5,515 nucleotides of DNA from Deltaproteobacteria bacterium. Its GTDB lineage: Bacteria; Desulfobacterota; DAOWOC01. The translations under genes were made by a program, and so were the position numbers. Positions within the stretch are counted from its first letter, which is position 1. Each line of letters opens with the position of its first letter. The DNA lies in the NCBI GenBank assembly GCA_030642225.1, contig DAOWOC010000093.1:1-5515 (forward strand), in the 5' to 3' direction. Below, piece after piece: positions 1-5,515 of the stretch. The notes below the pieces were generated by a model. The model was not told the origin of the DNA. It saw only the letters and a list, made by a program, of their open reading frames with translations, and did no database searches.

Positions 1-895
1 CGATCCAGACCACATCAAAGGATTTCAGACAATTTGCCACATTATCATCAACCCCCAAATCAGGAAGCTTTTTTAAATATTTATCCTTTAAACCATTATC
101 ATCAAGTTTCATTTCAGTAGTGCGCAAACCTGCAAACACTGTGGAGCCTGTTATATTGCCAAGCTGTATCAGACCAGCAATAATCTTTGCATCACTATTA
201 GGCTTTGCTGCAGGCGGCGACGATTGTTTTTCTTTTTGTGGCGGCTCTTGTTTTATGGGCATTTCCTTAACCTCCTTTTTGGATTCCTCTATCTTGGATT
301 CCTCCTTCCTGGGTTCCTCTATCTTAGGTTCCTCCTTCTTAGATTCCTCCTTCTTAGGTTCCTCCTTCTTAGATTCCTCTGCTTTTTTAAAAGATGACGG
401 TTCAGCAGGAGAGATATCAATTATATCCATGTCCATTGATGCCCTTAATTTTGCGGCATCTATTAACATATCAAGTTCATCTTCATGTTTTGATAAATCA
501 TTAACTTTATCGCGAATGCTCTTGATAACCTTTTCAGCAGCGTCGTTTTTCAGCAGTAATTGATTTTCAACCCCCCAGTCAAACCCCTGTTCCCATATAT
601 TATTGATCTCCTCTTTTATCTCTTTGGATATTGGTTCCCGATTTTCAGAAAAAAGGATATGTACAAACTGTATCGGGATACGGTATGGATAAGCCCCTTT
701 ATGACTAAAACGTTGTTTGGAAACAAACGGGGCGCCAGATATCACGGCAAAAGCTGATAACGAGTTATTAATAATAAATACAAGATAATCCCCTATTTCC
801 CAATCAGAAAATTGAGCGCGGTTAGCCCCCCAGTATTTATCCTTTATACATCTTAAAAATTGCAATTCATCAACCTTTGCTAAACGAAGCTGCAT
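1..895 (-). CDS. EVE/PUA-like domain protein with repeat linker and probable nuclease-like C-terminus (partial, 3' end off the left edge)
   Basis: The frame is open from ATG at 895-893 to the left edge (298 codons, no stop), so the protein continues outside the window. The start is firm: AAGGAGGT lies at 908-901, five bases before the ATG, and in-frame TAA TAA sits just upstream (925-920). Residues about 1-130 look like an EVE/PUA-fold domain: KYWGANR near 19-25, then IGDYLVFII at 34-42, AFAVIS at 48-53 and YPYRIPIQFV at 69-78, the usual EVE order. Residues 130-155 are probably helical. Residues 170-230 are a low-complexity Lys/Glu/Pro linker. From about 233 a globular region begins with GLIQLGN, a KKLPDLG segment and FDVVWI at the very edge; this resembles the segment preceding the acidic FEVE-type catalytic strand in some PD-(D/E)XK nucleases. 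EVE domains are known to read modified bases, so a modification-dependent restriction role is inferred. The catalytic motif is not visible, so the nuclease assignment is tentative. Confidence 0.85.
   Translation of the reverse strand, partial: MQLRLAKVDELQFLRCIKDKYWGANRAQFSDWEIGDYLVFIINNSLSAFAVISGAPFVSKQRFSHKGAYPYRIPIQFVHILFSENREPISKEIKEEINNIWEQGFDWGVENQLLLKNDAAEKVIKSIRDKVNDLSKHEDELDMLIDAAKLRASMDMDIIDISPAEPSSFKKAEESKKEEPKKEESKKEEPKIEEPRKEESKIEESKKEVKEMPIKQEPPQKEKQSSPPAAKPNSDAKIIAGLIQLGNITGSTVFAGLRTTEMKLDDNGLKDKYLKKLPDLGVDDNVANCLKSFDVVWI
260..277 (-). promoter_or_regulatory. Candidate internal ribosome binding site and in-frame ATG start
   Basis: AAGGAGGT at 277-270 is followed after seven bases by ATG at 262-260, in frame with the large protein (Met212). 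This matches the anti-Shine-Dalgarno as well as the gene's own start site does and lies exactly at the linker end, before the C-terminal region. It could yield a short form lacking the EVE-like domain. The motif is partly a by-product of Lys-Glu-Val codons in the repeat, so use as a start is inferred, not shown. Confidence 0.4.
269..373 (-). repeat. Seven in-frame 15-bp tandem repeats encoding the (S/P)-K-(K/I)-E-E linker
   Basis: Seven contiguous 15-bp units (269-283, 284-298, 299-313, 314-328, 329-343, 344-358, 359-373) encode residues 175-209, with a consensus of Ser/Pro-Lys-Lys/Ile-Glu-Glu. The first residue alternates Ser and Pro in the first four units. A degenerate eighth copy at 374-388 encodes KKAEE. 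Units at 329-373 are nearly identical, differing mainly at the Ser/Pro codon, while those nearer 269 have diverged more. The unit length is a multiple of three, so gain or loss of copies would keep the reading frame. The charged linker would join the EVE-like and C-terminal domains flexibly. Confidence 0.9.
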
Positions 896-982
896 CCCCG
901 ACCTCCTTAAATAACCAAATTATTAATCCTGACAATTTTTTATAAAACCTTAATTCCCAATAAACTGCTGATTTTAATATTA

Positions 983-988
983 ATTATA
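983..988 (-). promoter_or_regulatory. Possible -10 box for the EVE-like gene
   Basis: TATAAT reads on the minus strand at 988-983, about 90 bases upstream of the start at 895, between the terminator of the preceding gene and the EVE-like gene. No convincing -35 hexamer lies 16-18 bases upstream, and the gap is very AT-rich, so a chance match is likely. The remainder of the 278-bp gap (896-1173) shows no further open frame or RNA gene that I can support. Confidence 0.2.
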
Positions 989-1060
989 TTTTAAATCGAA
1001 ATAAATTACCGGATAACCATGAGAAAAAAATAAAAACCTCTTCATAATAAAAGATATTAA

Positions 1061-1089
1061 CATAAAGAAAAAGGGTTAAAAATACCCTT
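1061..1089 (-). terminator. Modest intrinsic terminator downstream of the substrate-binding protein gene
   Basis: On the minus strand AAGGGT (1089-1084) and ACCCTT (1076-1071) form a 6-bp stem with three G-C pairs around a 7-base loop, followed by a T-rich run (TTTCTTT, 1070-1064). It starts 84 bases past the stop codon of the lipoprotein gene and would separate that gene from the EVE-like gene. The short stem makes it a weak terminator, so some read-through is plausible. Confidence 0.5.
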
Positions 1090-1173
1090 AATAATTATTT
1101 TAAAAATAAGTTAACATATTTTTATATAATAAAAAAACTCATAATATCAAATATATTGATTTTTTGCCTATTT

Positions 1174-2829
1174 TTAAAAGGTTTTATATAACTGTTCTTC
1201 TTTTGGCACATACCATTTTATAAAATTATATTCTATGCCCGCAGGTGCAGGGGTTATATTTTTAAATCTTGAATTAACCACGGGCAAAGAATCAGGGACC
1301 CAAAGAAAGGTATAAGCCTGCTCTTTTGCCAATATTTCCTGAATCTCAAAATAGCTCCCCTTTCTTTTTTCCTGTTCAAGAATCCTGCGGCCTTTTTCAA
1401 GCAATTCATCAACCCTTTTATTTTTAAATGATATAAAATTAAGTCCCCCTGGTTCGCTTTTTTCAGAGTGCCATACATTATAAAGATCAGGGTCCTGTAA
1501 TATATTCCAGCCCAGGATAGTCGCCTGGAAATTTCTTTTCTCTATAAATTCCTTTAAAAAAGCAGCCCATTCAATGACCCTTATTTCAACTGTTATACCG
1601 GCTTCTCTCAAGCGCTGCTGGATAATCTGGGCGGCCTTGAGACGACTGTCATTCCCCTGATTTGTGATAATGGTAAATTTAAAAGGCTTGCCATTAGCAT
1701 CTTCAAGCGCCCCGTCATTATCCCTGTCCTCCCATCCAGCCTCTTTAAACAGGATTCGTGCCTTTGCCGGATCATAATCAAATCTTTCAACATCAGGGTT
1801 ATAAGGCCATGTGCCAGGTTTATACGGGCCTGATGCCACTCTGCCAAGACCAAATAAAACTCCGGTTACCAGCTCTTCCCTGTTTATGGTATATGATATG
1901 GCCTGTCTTACACGTATGTCTTTAAAAAGAGGATCAAGCAGATTATACCCAAGATATGTATAGGCAAAAGCAAGATATCTGTATTTTGTATAAGTCTTAT
2001 TAAAATCAGGCTGATTGGTCTGACGTTTATATTGCAGGGGGGTAAGATTCATCATATCTATTTTCCCTGCCTTTAATTCCAGGAACATTGTTGCCATGTC
2101 CGGAATAATCCTGAGAACAATACGGTCAATATACGGACGTCCTTCAAAATAATCCTGATTATATTCAAGGACAATACGTTCACCGCTATGCCACTCCTTG
2201 AATTTAAAGGGGCCGGTGCCGACAGGCTTTCGTGACAAAGGGGACTGAGTTATATCTTCACCTTTGAGCAAATGCATGGGAAGTATAGATGCCGCCCATG
2301 TAATAAGCGCCTTTGCATAAGGCTCTCTGTACTCAACCCGGATGGTCAGGGGATCAATTACCTTAACGCTTTTAAGTTGTTTGAAATTTTCTTTGTAAGG
2401 TGTAGGAGTCTTGGGATCAATTGTAATATTATATGTAAAAAGCACATCATCAGCAGTAAAAGGGGTGCCATCATGCCATTGAACACCCTTTTTCAAGTGA
2501 AAGGTAATGCTGAGATTATCCGGCGATATGTCCCAGCTTTCTGCAAGGTCACCTGTAATCTTAAGGTCCTTATCATATTTTACAAGACCATTATATATAT
2601 AACCGGCGACCTGATGAGATACACCGTCAGAAGCAAGTATAGGGATAAGATTAGAGGCATCGCCTATACTTCCCAAAACAATTGTATCACCATAGCAGGG
2701 TTTTTCCGCAACCTGTCCGGCATCTGATGTTATCTCAGATGTCTTGTTATCTTTACCCGTGGGACCTTCGCACCCAAAATAAAATATTATACACGCAACC
2801 ATAAAAAATTGAACGATTCTGTAATGCAT
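1174..2829 (-). CDS. Family 5 (Dpp/Opp-type) substrate-binding lipoprotein
   Basis: This is a complete 551-residue extracytoplasmic solute-binding protein of family 5, the family that delivers peptides, nickel or other small solutes to ABC importers. Residues 1-19 are a hydrophobic lipoprotein signal peptide ending at Cys20; the lipobox (YFGC) has an unusual aromatic residue at -3. Glu at +2 would favour outer-membrane sorting. Family landmarks appear in order: LAESWDISPDN (95-105) with KKGVQWHDGTPFTADDV (113-129), the GTGPFKFKEW segment (204-213), RQAISYTINREEL (308-320), a DYDPAKA segment (351-357) and GWEDRDNDG (365-373), an Asp-rich loop that may bind calcium. AAGGAAG at 2843-2837 lies seven bases before the ATG. 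Length is normal for the family. No permease or ATPase gene is adjacent: downstream is the EVE-like gene beyond a terminator, upstream is divergent xseA. It may therefore serve a transporter encoded elsewhere. Ligand cannot be told from sequence. Confidence 0.93.
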   Translation of the reverse strand: MHYRIVQFFMVACIIFYFGCEGPTGKDNKTSEITSDAGQVAEKPCYGDTIVLGSIGDASNLIPILASDGVSHQVAGYIYNGLVKYDKDLKITGDLAESWDISPDNLSITFHLKKGVQWHDGTPFTADDVLFTYNITIDPKTPTPYKENFKQLKSVKVIDPLTIRVEYREPYAKALITWAASILPMHLLKGEDITQSPLSRKPVGTGPFKFKEWHSGERIVLEYNQDYFEGRPYIDRIVLRIIPDMATMFLELKAGKIDMMNLTPLQYKRQTNQPDFNKTYTKYRYLAFAYTYLGYNLLDPLFKDIRVRQAISYTINREELVTGVLFGLGRVASGPYKPGTWPYNPDVERFDYDPAKARILFKEAGWEDRDNDGALEDANGKPFKFTIITNQGNDSRLKAAQIIQQRLREAGITVEIRVIEWAAFLKEFIEKRNFQATILGWNILQDPDLYNVWHSEKSEPGGLNFISFKNKRVDELLEKGRRILEQEKRKGSYFEIQEILAKEQAYTFLWVPDSLPVVNSRFKNITPAPAGIEYNFIKWYVPKEEQLYKTF

Positions 2830-2901
2830 TTTTTAGCTTCCTTATACTTTTTTTATAATTTTATCTTATTTATAAAAACATTAAGATGTATTATAATAAC
2901 T

Positions 2902-2964
2902 GTTTACGGTTTACGGTTTTTCAACCGTAAACCGATAGCTGTAAACTGTTTTTCAACCGTGAAC
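2902..2964. repeat. Intergenic palindromic repeat element built from GTTTACG-type heptamers
   Basis: Two direct GTTTACG heptamers (2902-2908, 2909-2915) and a degenerate third (2916-2922) lead into a perfect hairpin: CGGTTTACGGTT (2907-2918), loop TTTC, AACCGTAAACCG (2923-2934), a 12-bp stem. A 17-base stretch at 2916-2932 recurs at 2948-2964 with one A-to-G change, preceded by GTAAACTGTT, so a second, decayed copy with a 32-bp period is present. The element lies between divergent genes, has no run of T directly after the stem, and is more GC-rich than its surroundings. It looks like a dispersed small palindromic repeat rather than a terminator; whether it recurs in the genome cannot be seen here. 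Confidence 0.75.
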
Positions 2965-2972
2965 GATTACGT

Positions 2973-3001
2973 ATTATATACACTCTACTTGCTTGGTTAA
3001 A
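2973..3001 (-). promoter_or_regulatory. Possible promoter for the substrate-binding lipoprotein gene
   Basis: On the minus strand TATAAT lies at 2978-2973 with a weak -35 (TTTAAC, 3001-2996) 17 bases upstream. If used, the leader would be about 135 bases and would carry the palindromic repeat at 2902-2964 in the transcript. Another TATAAT on the same strand at 2895-2890 lacks a -35 and is an alternative, with the hairpin then upstream of the promoter. AT-rich context makes both uncertain. Confidence 0.25.
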
Positions 3002-3057
3002 ACATTTCAATGGAAAGCAATAATAAAGATCAAAAAAACATTGATTAACATCTTATA

Positions 3058-3087
3058 TTTAAAAAAGCATGGGGTTTATGTTAAAAT
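3058..3087 (+). promoter_or_regulatory. Possible extended -10 promoter for xseA
   Basis: TGTTAAAAT at 3079-3087 fits an extended -10 (TGn plus TAAAAT), with only a poor -35 (TTTAAA, 3058-3063) 18 bases upstream. Transcription would begin near 3093, giving a leader of about 20 bases before the xseA ATG. This is the best candidate in front of the xseA operon, but it rests on one motif. Confidence 0.3.
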
Positions 3088-3114
3088 TTACCATAAAAAA
3101 TCAGGTTATATGAC

Positions 3115-4458
3115 ATGCACTTAAGTGATAATCAAAAAATATATACGGTTTCTTCTTTAACGAACGAAATCAAGGCTGTGTTAGAGAACAGCTGGGATTA
3201 CATCTGGATAAAAGGAGAGATATCCACGTTCAGGAGACCATCATCAGGCCACTGGTATTTCACCCTTAAGGATAAGTCTGCCATTATAAAGGTTGTAATG
3301 TTTAAAATGCAGCAAAGATTTATTAATTTTAAACCTTCTGACGGCAAAGAGGTGGTTATAAGGGGAAGACTAAATCTTTATGAGCCAAGGGGCGAATATC
3401 AGCTTATTATTGATTATATGGAGATATCAGGCGCAGGGGAAAGACAAAAGGCGTTTGAAGAACTTAAAAAAAAGCTTGCGAATGAAGGGATTTTTGACCA
3501 GGACAAAAAGATACCCCTGCCCATTGTATGCCAGCGCATTGGGATTGTTACATCAGGCACAGGTGCAGCAATACAGGATATTTTAAAGATTTTTAATGGT
3601 TCGCAAATACCTTTAAATCAATATATTCTGCCTGTCAGGGTACAGGGCGAACACGCTGCATCGGAGATTGCCGATGCTGTAACACGCTTTAATAATATCA
3701 AACAAGCTCCTGATGTTATAATAGTCGCAAGGGGAGGAGGATCAAGCGAGGATTTATGGGCATTTAACGAAGAGATCGTGGCGCGGGCAATGTCAGCCTC
3801 AAAAATCCCGATAATATCAGCAGTAGGGCATGAGACAGACTTCACCATATCCGACTTTACGGCTGATCTTCGCGCACCTACGCCCACTGCCGGTGCAGGT
3901 CTTATTTTACAGCAGAATCAATATTTTGTTGATAAACTTGATTCATTAATGAACAGGATTAAAATTGCTATTAAAAGAAAGATTGAACAGCGCAGGGAAA
4001 ATATTTTATCGCTTGGGGCAAGGCTTCGTGGTCCGTCTCACCTTGCAGACACTATAAGGCTGCGCCTTCAGGAATTTGAGAACAGATTAATAAATTTAAT
4101 GACTTATAATGTTGAAAGAAAACACACACACATCAAACATCTTGGCGAAAAACTGAGCAGACTGAACCCTGCTTTTAAGACCTCGGGTATCCGGCAAAAG
4201 ATCGAAAACCATTTAATAAGGATTGCCGCAGCAATAAAAAATTGCATTGGAAAAGACAGGGCAGCTTTGACAATGACGATTTCAAGGCTGGAATCCTTAA
4301 GCCCGCTCGCCGTCCTTGCAAGAGGATACAATATTGCATACCGTATTAAGGATAATAATGTTATAAAAGATGCAAAACAGGTGGAAAAAGGGGAACAAAT
4401 ACGTTTAATGCTCTACAAAGGAGAGTTAACATGCAAAGTCATAAAACAGACAAGATAA
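3115..4458 (+). CDS. xseA: Exonuclease VII large subunit
   Basis: XseA is the catalytic subunit of exonuclease VII, which with several XseB subunits degrades single-stranded DNA from both ends in the cytoplasm and takes part in repair. The 447 residues match the family length. Residues about 9-105 are the N-terminal OB-fold (YTVSSLTNEIK, WIKGEIS, GHWYFTLKD, VVMFK). The catalytic domain follows, with IGIVTSGTGAAIQDI (142-156), VARGGGSSEDLWAFNEE (204-220) and SAVGHETDFTISDFTADLRA (235-254); D155, R206, H239 and D242 fall in these conserved blocks. Residues about 270-390 are the long charged helical region that binds XseB, and SPLAVLARGYNIAY (396-409) opens the C-terminal segment. The usual Pro of the SPTGAA motif is Gly148 here, and the usual TAAAEL is TAGAGL. 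An in-frame TAA at 3094 and the family N-terminus fix the start at 3115, although its Shine-Dalgarno (AGG at 3103) is weak. First gene of the operon. Confidence 0.97.
   Translation: MHLSDNQKIYTVSSLTNEIKAVLENSWDYIWIKGEISTFRRPSSGHWYFTLKDKSAIIKVVMFKMQQRFINFKPSDGKEVVIRGRLNLYEPRGEYQLIIDYMEISGAGERQKAFEELKKKLANEGIFDQDKKIPLPIVCQRIGIVTSGTGAAIQDILKIFNGSQIPLNQYILPVRVQGEHAASEIADAVTRFNNIKQAPDVIIVARGGGSSEDLWAFNEEIVARAMSASKIPIISAVGHETDFTISDFTADLRAPTPTAGAGLILQQNQYFVDKLDSLMNRIKIAIKRKIEQRRENILSLGARLRGPSHLADTIRLRLQEFENRLINLMTYNVERKHTHIKHLGEKLSRLNPAFKTSGIRQKIENHLIRIAAAIKNCIGKDRAALTMTISRLESLSPLAVLARGYNIAYRIKDNNVIKDAKQVEKGEQIRLMLYKGELTCKVIKQTR
4417..4433 (+). promoter_or_regulatory. Ribosome binding site inside xseA that sets the M23 peptidase start
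   Basis: AAAGGAG at 4417-4423 lies seven bases before the ATG at 4431, inside the last codons of xseA. It fixes the overlapping start, which also gives an intact signal peptide. The 28-bp overlap and strong site suggest that translation of the two genes is coupled. Confidence 0.75.
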
Positions 4459-5288
4459 TTTTCATCTTTATATTTACAGTATGTTTATTGATTTATCCTG
4501 TGATATCCATGGCGTCAAAGATTATAAAGCCGGATTCAGTAGTTAAAGGCGGGGTATTCAAGATCAGCGTGGAAGCAAAATCCAATCAAATCTCAGGTCT
4601 TTTCATGGATAAAAAAATCGTCTTTTATCTTGATGAAAAAAAACCGGGATATTATTCTGCTGTAGCCGGTATTGATCTCAATGTAAAACCAGGCTCCTAT
4701 CCTTTTCAGTTAATCATTAACAAACAAAAACAGGATATTTTTATAACCGTTGTTGACAAGGACTATGGCGAGGAATCTTTTACCATACCTGCATCAATGG
4801 AACCGGGGCAAAAAAAGATGAAACGCGTAAGAGATGAACAAAAAATATTCAGGAGGCTTTGGCAATTACCTCCCGGCCCCAAGGCATTTAAAGGGGCGTT
4901 TATATTACCTATTAAAGGCGATATAATTTCCACATTCGGCAAACGCAGGATCATTAACGGCCAGCCGAGAAATCCGCACAGCGGAGTTGATTTAAGGGCA
5001 AAGGAAGGGACGCCTGTAAAGGCATCCAACTGTGCCACAACAGTGCTTACAGGTAATTTTTATTTTGGTGGTAAAACAGTAGTACTGGACCACGGTCTTG
5101 GCATATATTCAGTATATATGCACCTTTCCAAAATAATAGTAAAAAAAGGGGATATGGTTAAAAAAGGCGATGTAGTAGGCTTGTCCGGTGCTACGGGAAG
5201 GGCTACAGGGCCGCATCTCCATTGGGGTATCAGGCTGACCGGCGCCAGAATTAATCCTTTTGATCTTATTGGTCTTTATAAAAATTAA
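4431..5288 (+). CDS. Exported M23 (LytM-type) zinc endopeptidase
   Basis: This 285-residue protein is a predicted periplasmic peptidoglycan endopeptidase. Residues 9-26 form a hydrophobic signal peptide (or anchor), with likely cleavage near SMAS at 26-29. Residues about 30-120 are a beta-rich, Ig-like domain of the kind that precedes LytM domains in this group. Residues 125-145 are a basic linker. The LytM domain spans about 155-280: FGKRR (169-173), NPHSGVDL (181-188), FGGKTVVLDHGLGIYSVYMH (212-231) and ATGPHLHWGIRL (258-269). The zinc ligands H183, D187 and H264 and the catalytic H231 and H262 are all present, so it should be active rather than a degenerate activator of the EnvC/NlpD kind. 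It overlaps xseA by 28 bp and is followed by xseB after 55 bp, so it is co-transcribed with both exonuclease VII genes although its site of action is the cell wall. Its exact bond specificity cannot be told. Confidence 0.95.
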   Translation: MQSHKTDKIIFIFIFTVCLLIYPVISMASKIIKPDSVVKGGVFKISVEAKSNQISGLFMDKKIVFYLDEKKPGYYSAVAGIDLNVKPGSYPFQLIINKQKQDIFITVVDKDYGEESFTIPASMEPGQKKMKRVRDEQKIFRRLWQLPPGPKAFKGAFILPIKGDIISTFGKRRIINGQPRNPHSGVDLRAKEGTPVKASNCATTVLTGNFYFGGKTVVLDHGLGIYSVYMHLSKIIVKKGDMVKKGDVVGLSGATGRATGPHLHWGIRLTGARINPFDLIGLYKN

Positions 5289-5301
5289 TTAAAAATCCAG
5301 C

Positions 5302-5329
5302 TATAATGCCAATTTTTAGTCGTAAAAAT
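5302..5329 (+). promoter_or_regulatory. TATAAT box and AT-only hairpin between the peptidase gene and xseB
   Basis: The 55-bp gap holds TATAAT (5302-5307) with no recognisable -35, and a perfect 7-bp inverted repeat ATTTTTA / TAAAAAT (5312-5318, 5323-5329) with a GTCG loop that ends two bases before the xseB Shine-Dalgarno AAGGAA (5332-5337). A secondary promoter or a weak RNA fold tuning xseB translation is possible. All pairs are A-T, so stability is low and chance occurrence in this AT-rich DNA is likely. Confidence 0.2.
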
Positions 5330-5343
5330 AAAAGGAACAATTG

Positions 5344-5515
5344 ATGGCAAAATCAAAACAGATAAATTTTGAAACATCTTTAAAAACACTTGAAGAAATT
5401 GCAGATATGCTTGAATCAGGCGATATGTCCATTGAAGACTCTTTAAAAGCCTTTGAAAAAGGGATTAAGCTTACAAAGGAATGTAATAAAAAGCTTGACG
5501 ATGTTGAGGGGAAAA
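5344..5515 (+). CDS. xseB: Exonuclease VII small subunit (partial, cut by the right edge)
   Basis: Fifty-seven codons are visible before the window ends. The sequence has the XseB pattern: NFETSLKTLEEIADMLESG (8-26), then DMSIEDSLKAFEKGIKLTKEC (27-47) and KKLDDVE (49-55). These are two amphipathic helices that wrap onto the helical arm of XseA. XseB has no catalytic residues and is needed for exonuclease VII assembly and activity. The family is usually 70-85 residues, so roughly 15-25 residues lie beyond the edge. AAGGAA at 5332-5337 with a six-base spacer supports the ATG at 5344. It follows the M23 gene by 55 bp and belongs to the xseA operon. Confidence 0.95.
   Translation, partial: MAKSKQINFETSLKTLEEIADMLESGDMSIEDSLKAFEKGIKLTKECNKKLDDVEGK

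Noticed and set aside
120..563. Plus-strand open frame of 147 codons rich in Ser, Leu and Phe
   Set aside because: It is the antisense of the EVE-like gene; its SSFLGSS-type repeats are the reverse reading of the 15-bp K/E repeats, and the opposite frame has the better start site and domain-like composition.
560..757. Plus-strand open frame of 65 codons
   Set aside because: It overlaps the coding frame of the EVE-like gene on the other strand and shows no recognisable family.
1091..1110. AT-only palindrome (TTATTTT / AAAATAA)
   Set aside because: Expected by chance in such AT-rich intergenic DNA and lacking any other supporting signal.
1131..1160. ATCAA/TTGAT hairpin near a T run just past the lipoprotein stop (minus strand)
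   Set aside because: The stem is only 5 bp with one G-C pair and the T run begins eight bases away, so it is a poor terminator; the one at 1061-1089 is better.
2272..2727. Plus-strand open frame of 151 codons
   Set aside because: It lies wholly antisense to the well-supported family 5 binding protein and its translation has no family resemblance.
2907..2934. The 12-bp hairpin as an intrinsic terminator
   Set aside because: It lies upstream of both flanking divergent genes, and neither strand has a T run directly after the stem.
2809..3000. Plus-strand open frame of 63 codons across the divergent intergenic region
   Set aside because: It begins inside the lipoprotein start on the opposite strand, runs through the palindromic repeat and has no convincing ribosome binding site.
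3618..3887. Minus-strand open frame within xseA
   Set aside because: It is a shadow of the highly conserved XseA catalytic blocks on the plus strand.

Overview
The window looks like chromosomal DNA of an AT-rich Gram-negative bacterium, most likely a deltaproteobacterial (Desulfobacterota-type) lineage. This rests on three things: a lipoprotein-type substrate-binding protein with an outer-membrane-type +2 residue, the order xseA - M23 peptidase - xseB (which I recall from that group), and the overall codon and base use. The taxonomic call is inference; no rRNA is present.

Left part, minus strand. An open frame runs from its start at 895 off the left edge (298 codons seen). It has an EVE/PUA-like N-terminal domain, a Lys/Glu-rich linker built from seven 15-bp tandem repeats, and a C-terminal region whose pattern resembles the front half of a PD-(D/E)XK-type nuclease domain. 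The modified-base-reader plus nuclease layout suggests a modification-dependent restriction protein. A very good Shine-Dalgarno and in-frame ATG lie at the end of the linker and could give a second, shorter product holding only the C-terminal region. This is the most interesting locus in the window.

Middle, minus strand. After a 278-bp AT-rich gap with a modest intrinsic terminator comes a complete family 5 (Dpp/Opp-type) substrate-binding lipoprotein (1174-2829) with no transporter genes next to it.

The 285-bp divergent intergenic region (2830-3114) holds the presumed promoters of the lipoprotein gene and of xseA. It also holds a compact repeat element: GTTTACG-type heptamers, a perfect 12-bp hairpin and a second degenerate copy.

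Right part, plus strand. xseA (exonuclease VII large subunit), a periplasmic M23/LytM peptidase whose start overlaps the xseA end by 28 bp, and xseB (small subunit, cut by the right edge after 57 codons) form a tight operon. XseA and XseB are partners in one enzyme, so the cell-wall peptidase sits between the two subunits of a DNA repair nuclease.

I saw no tRNA, rRNA, CRISPR array or insertion sequence.
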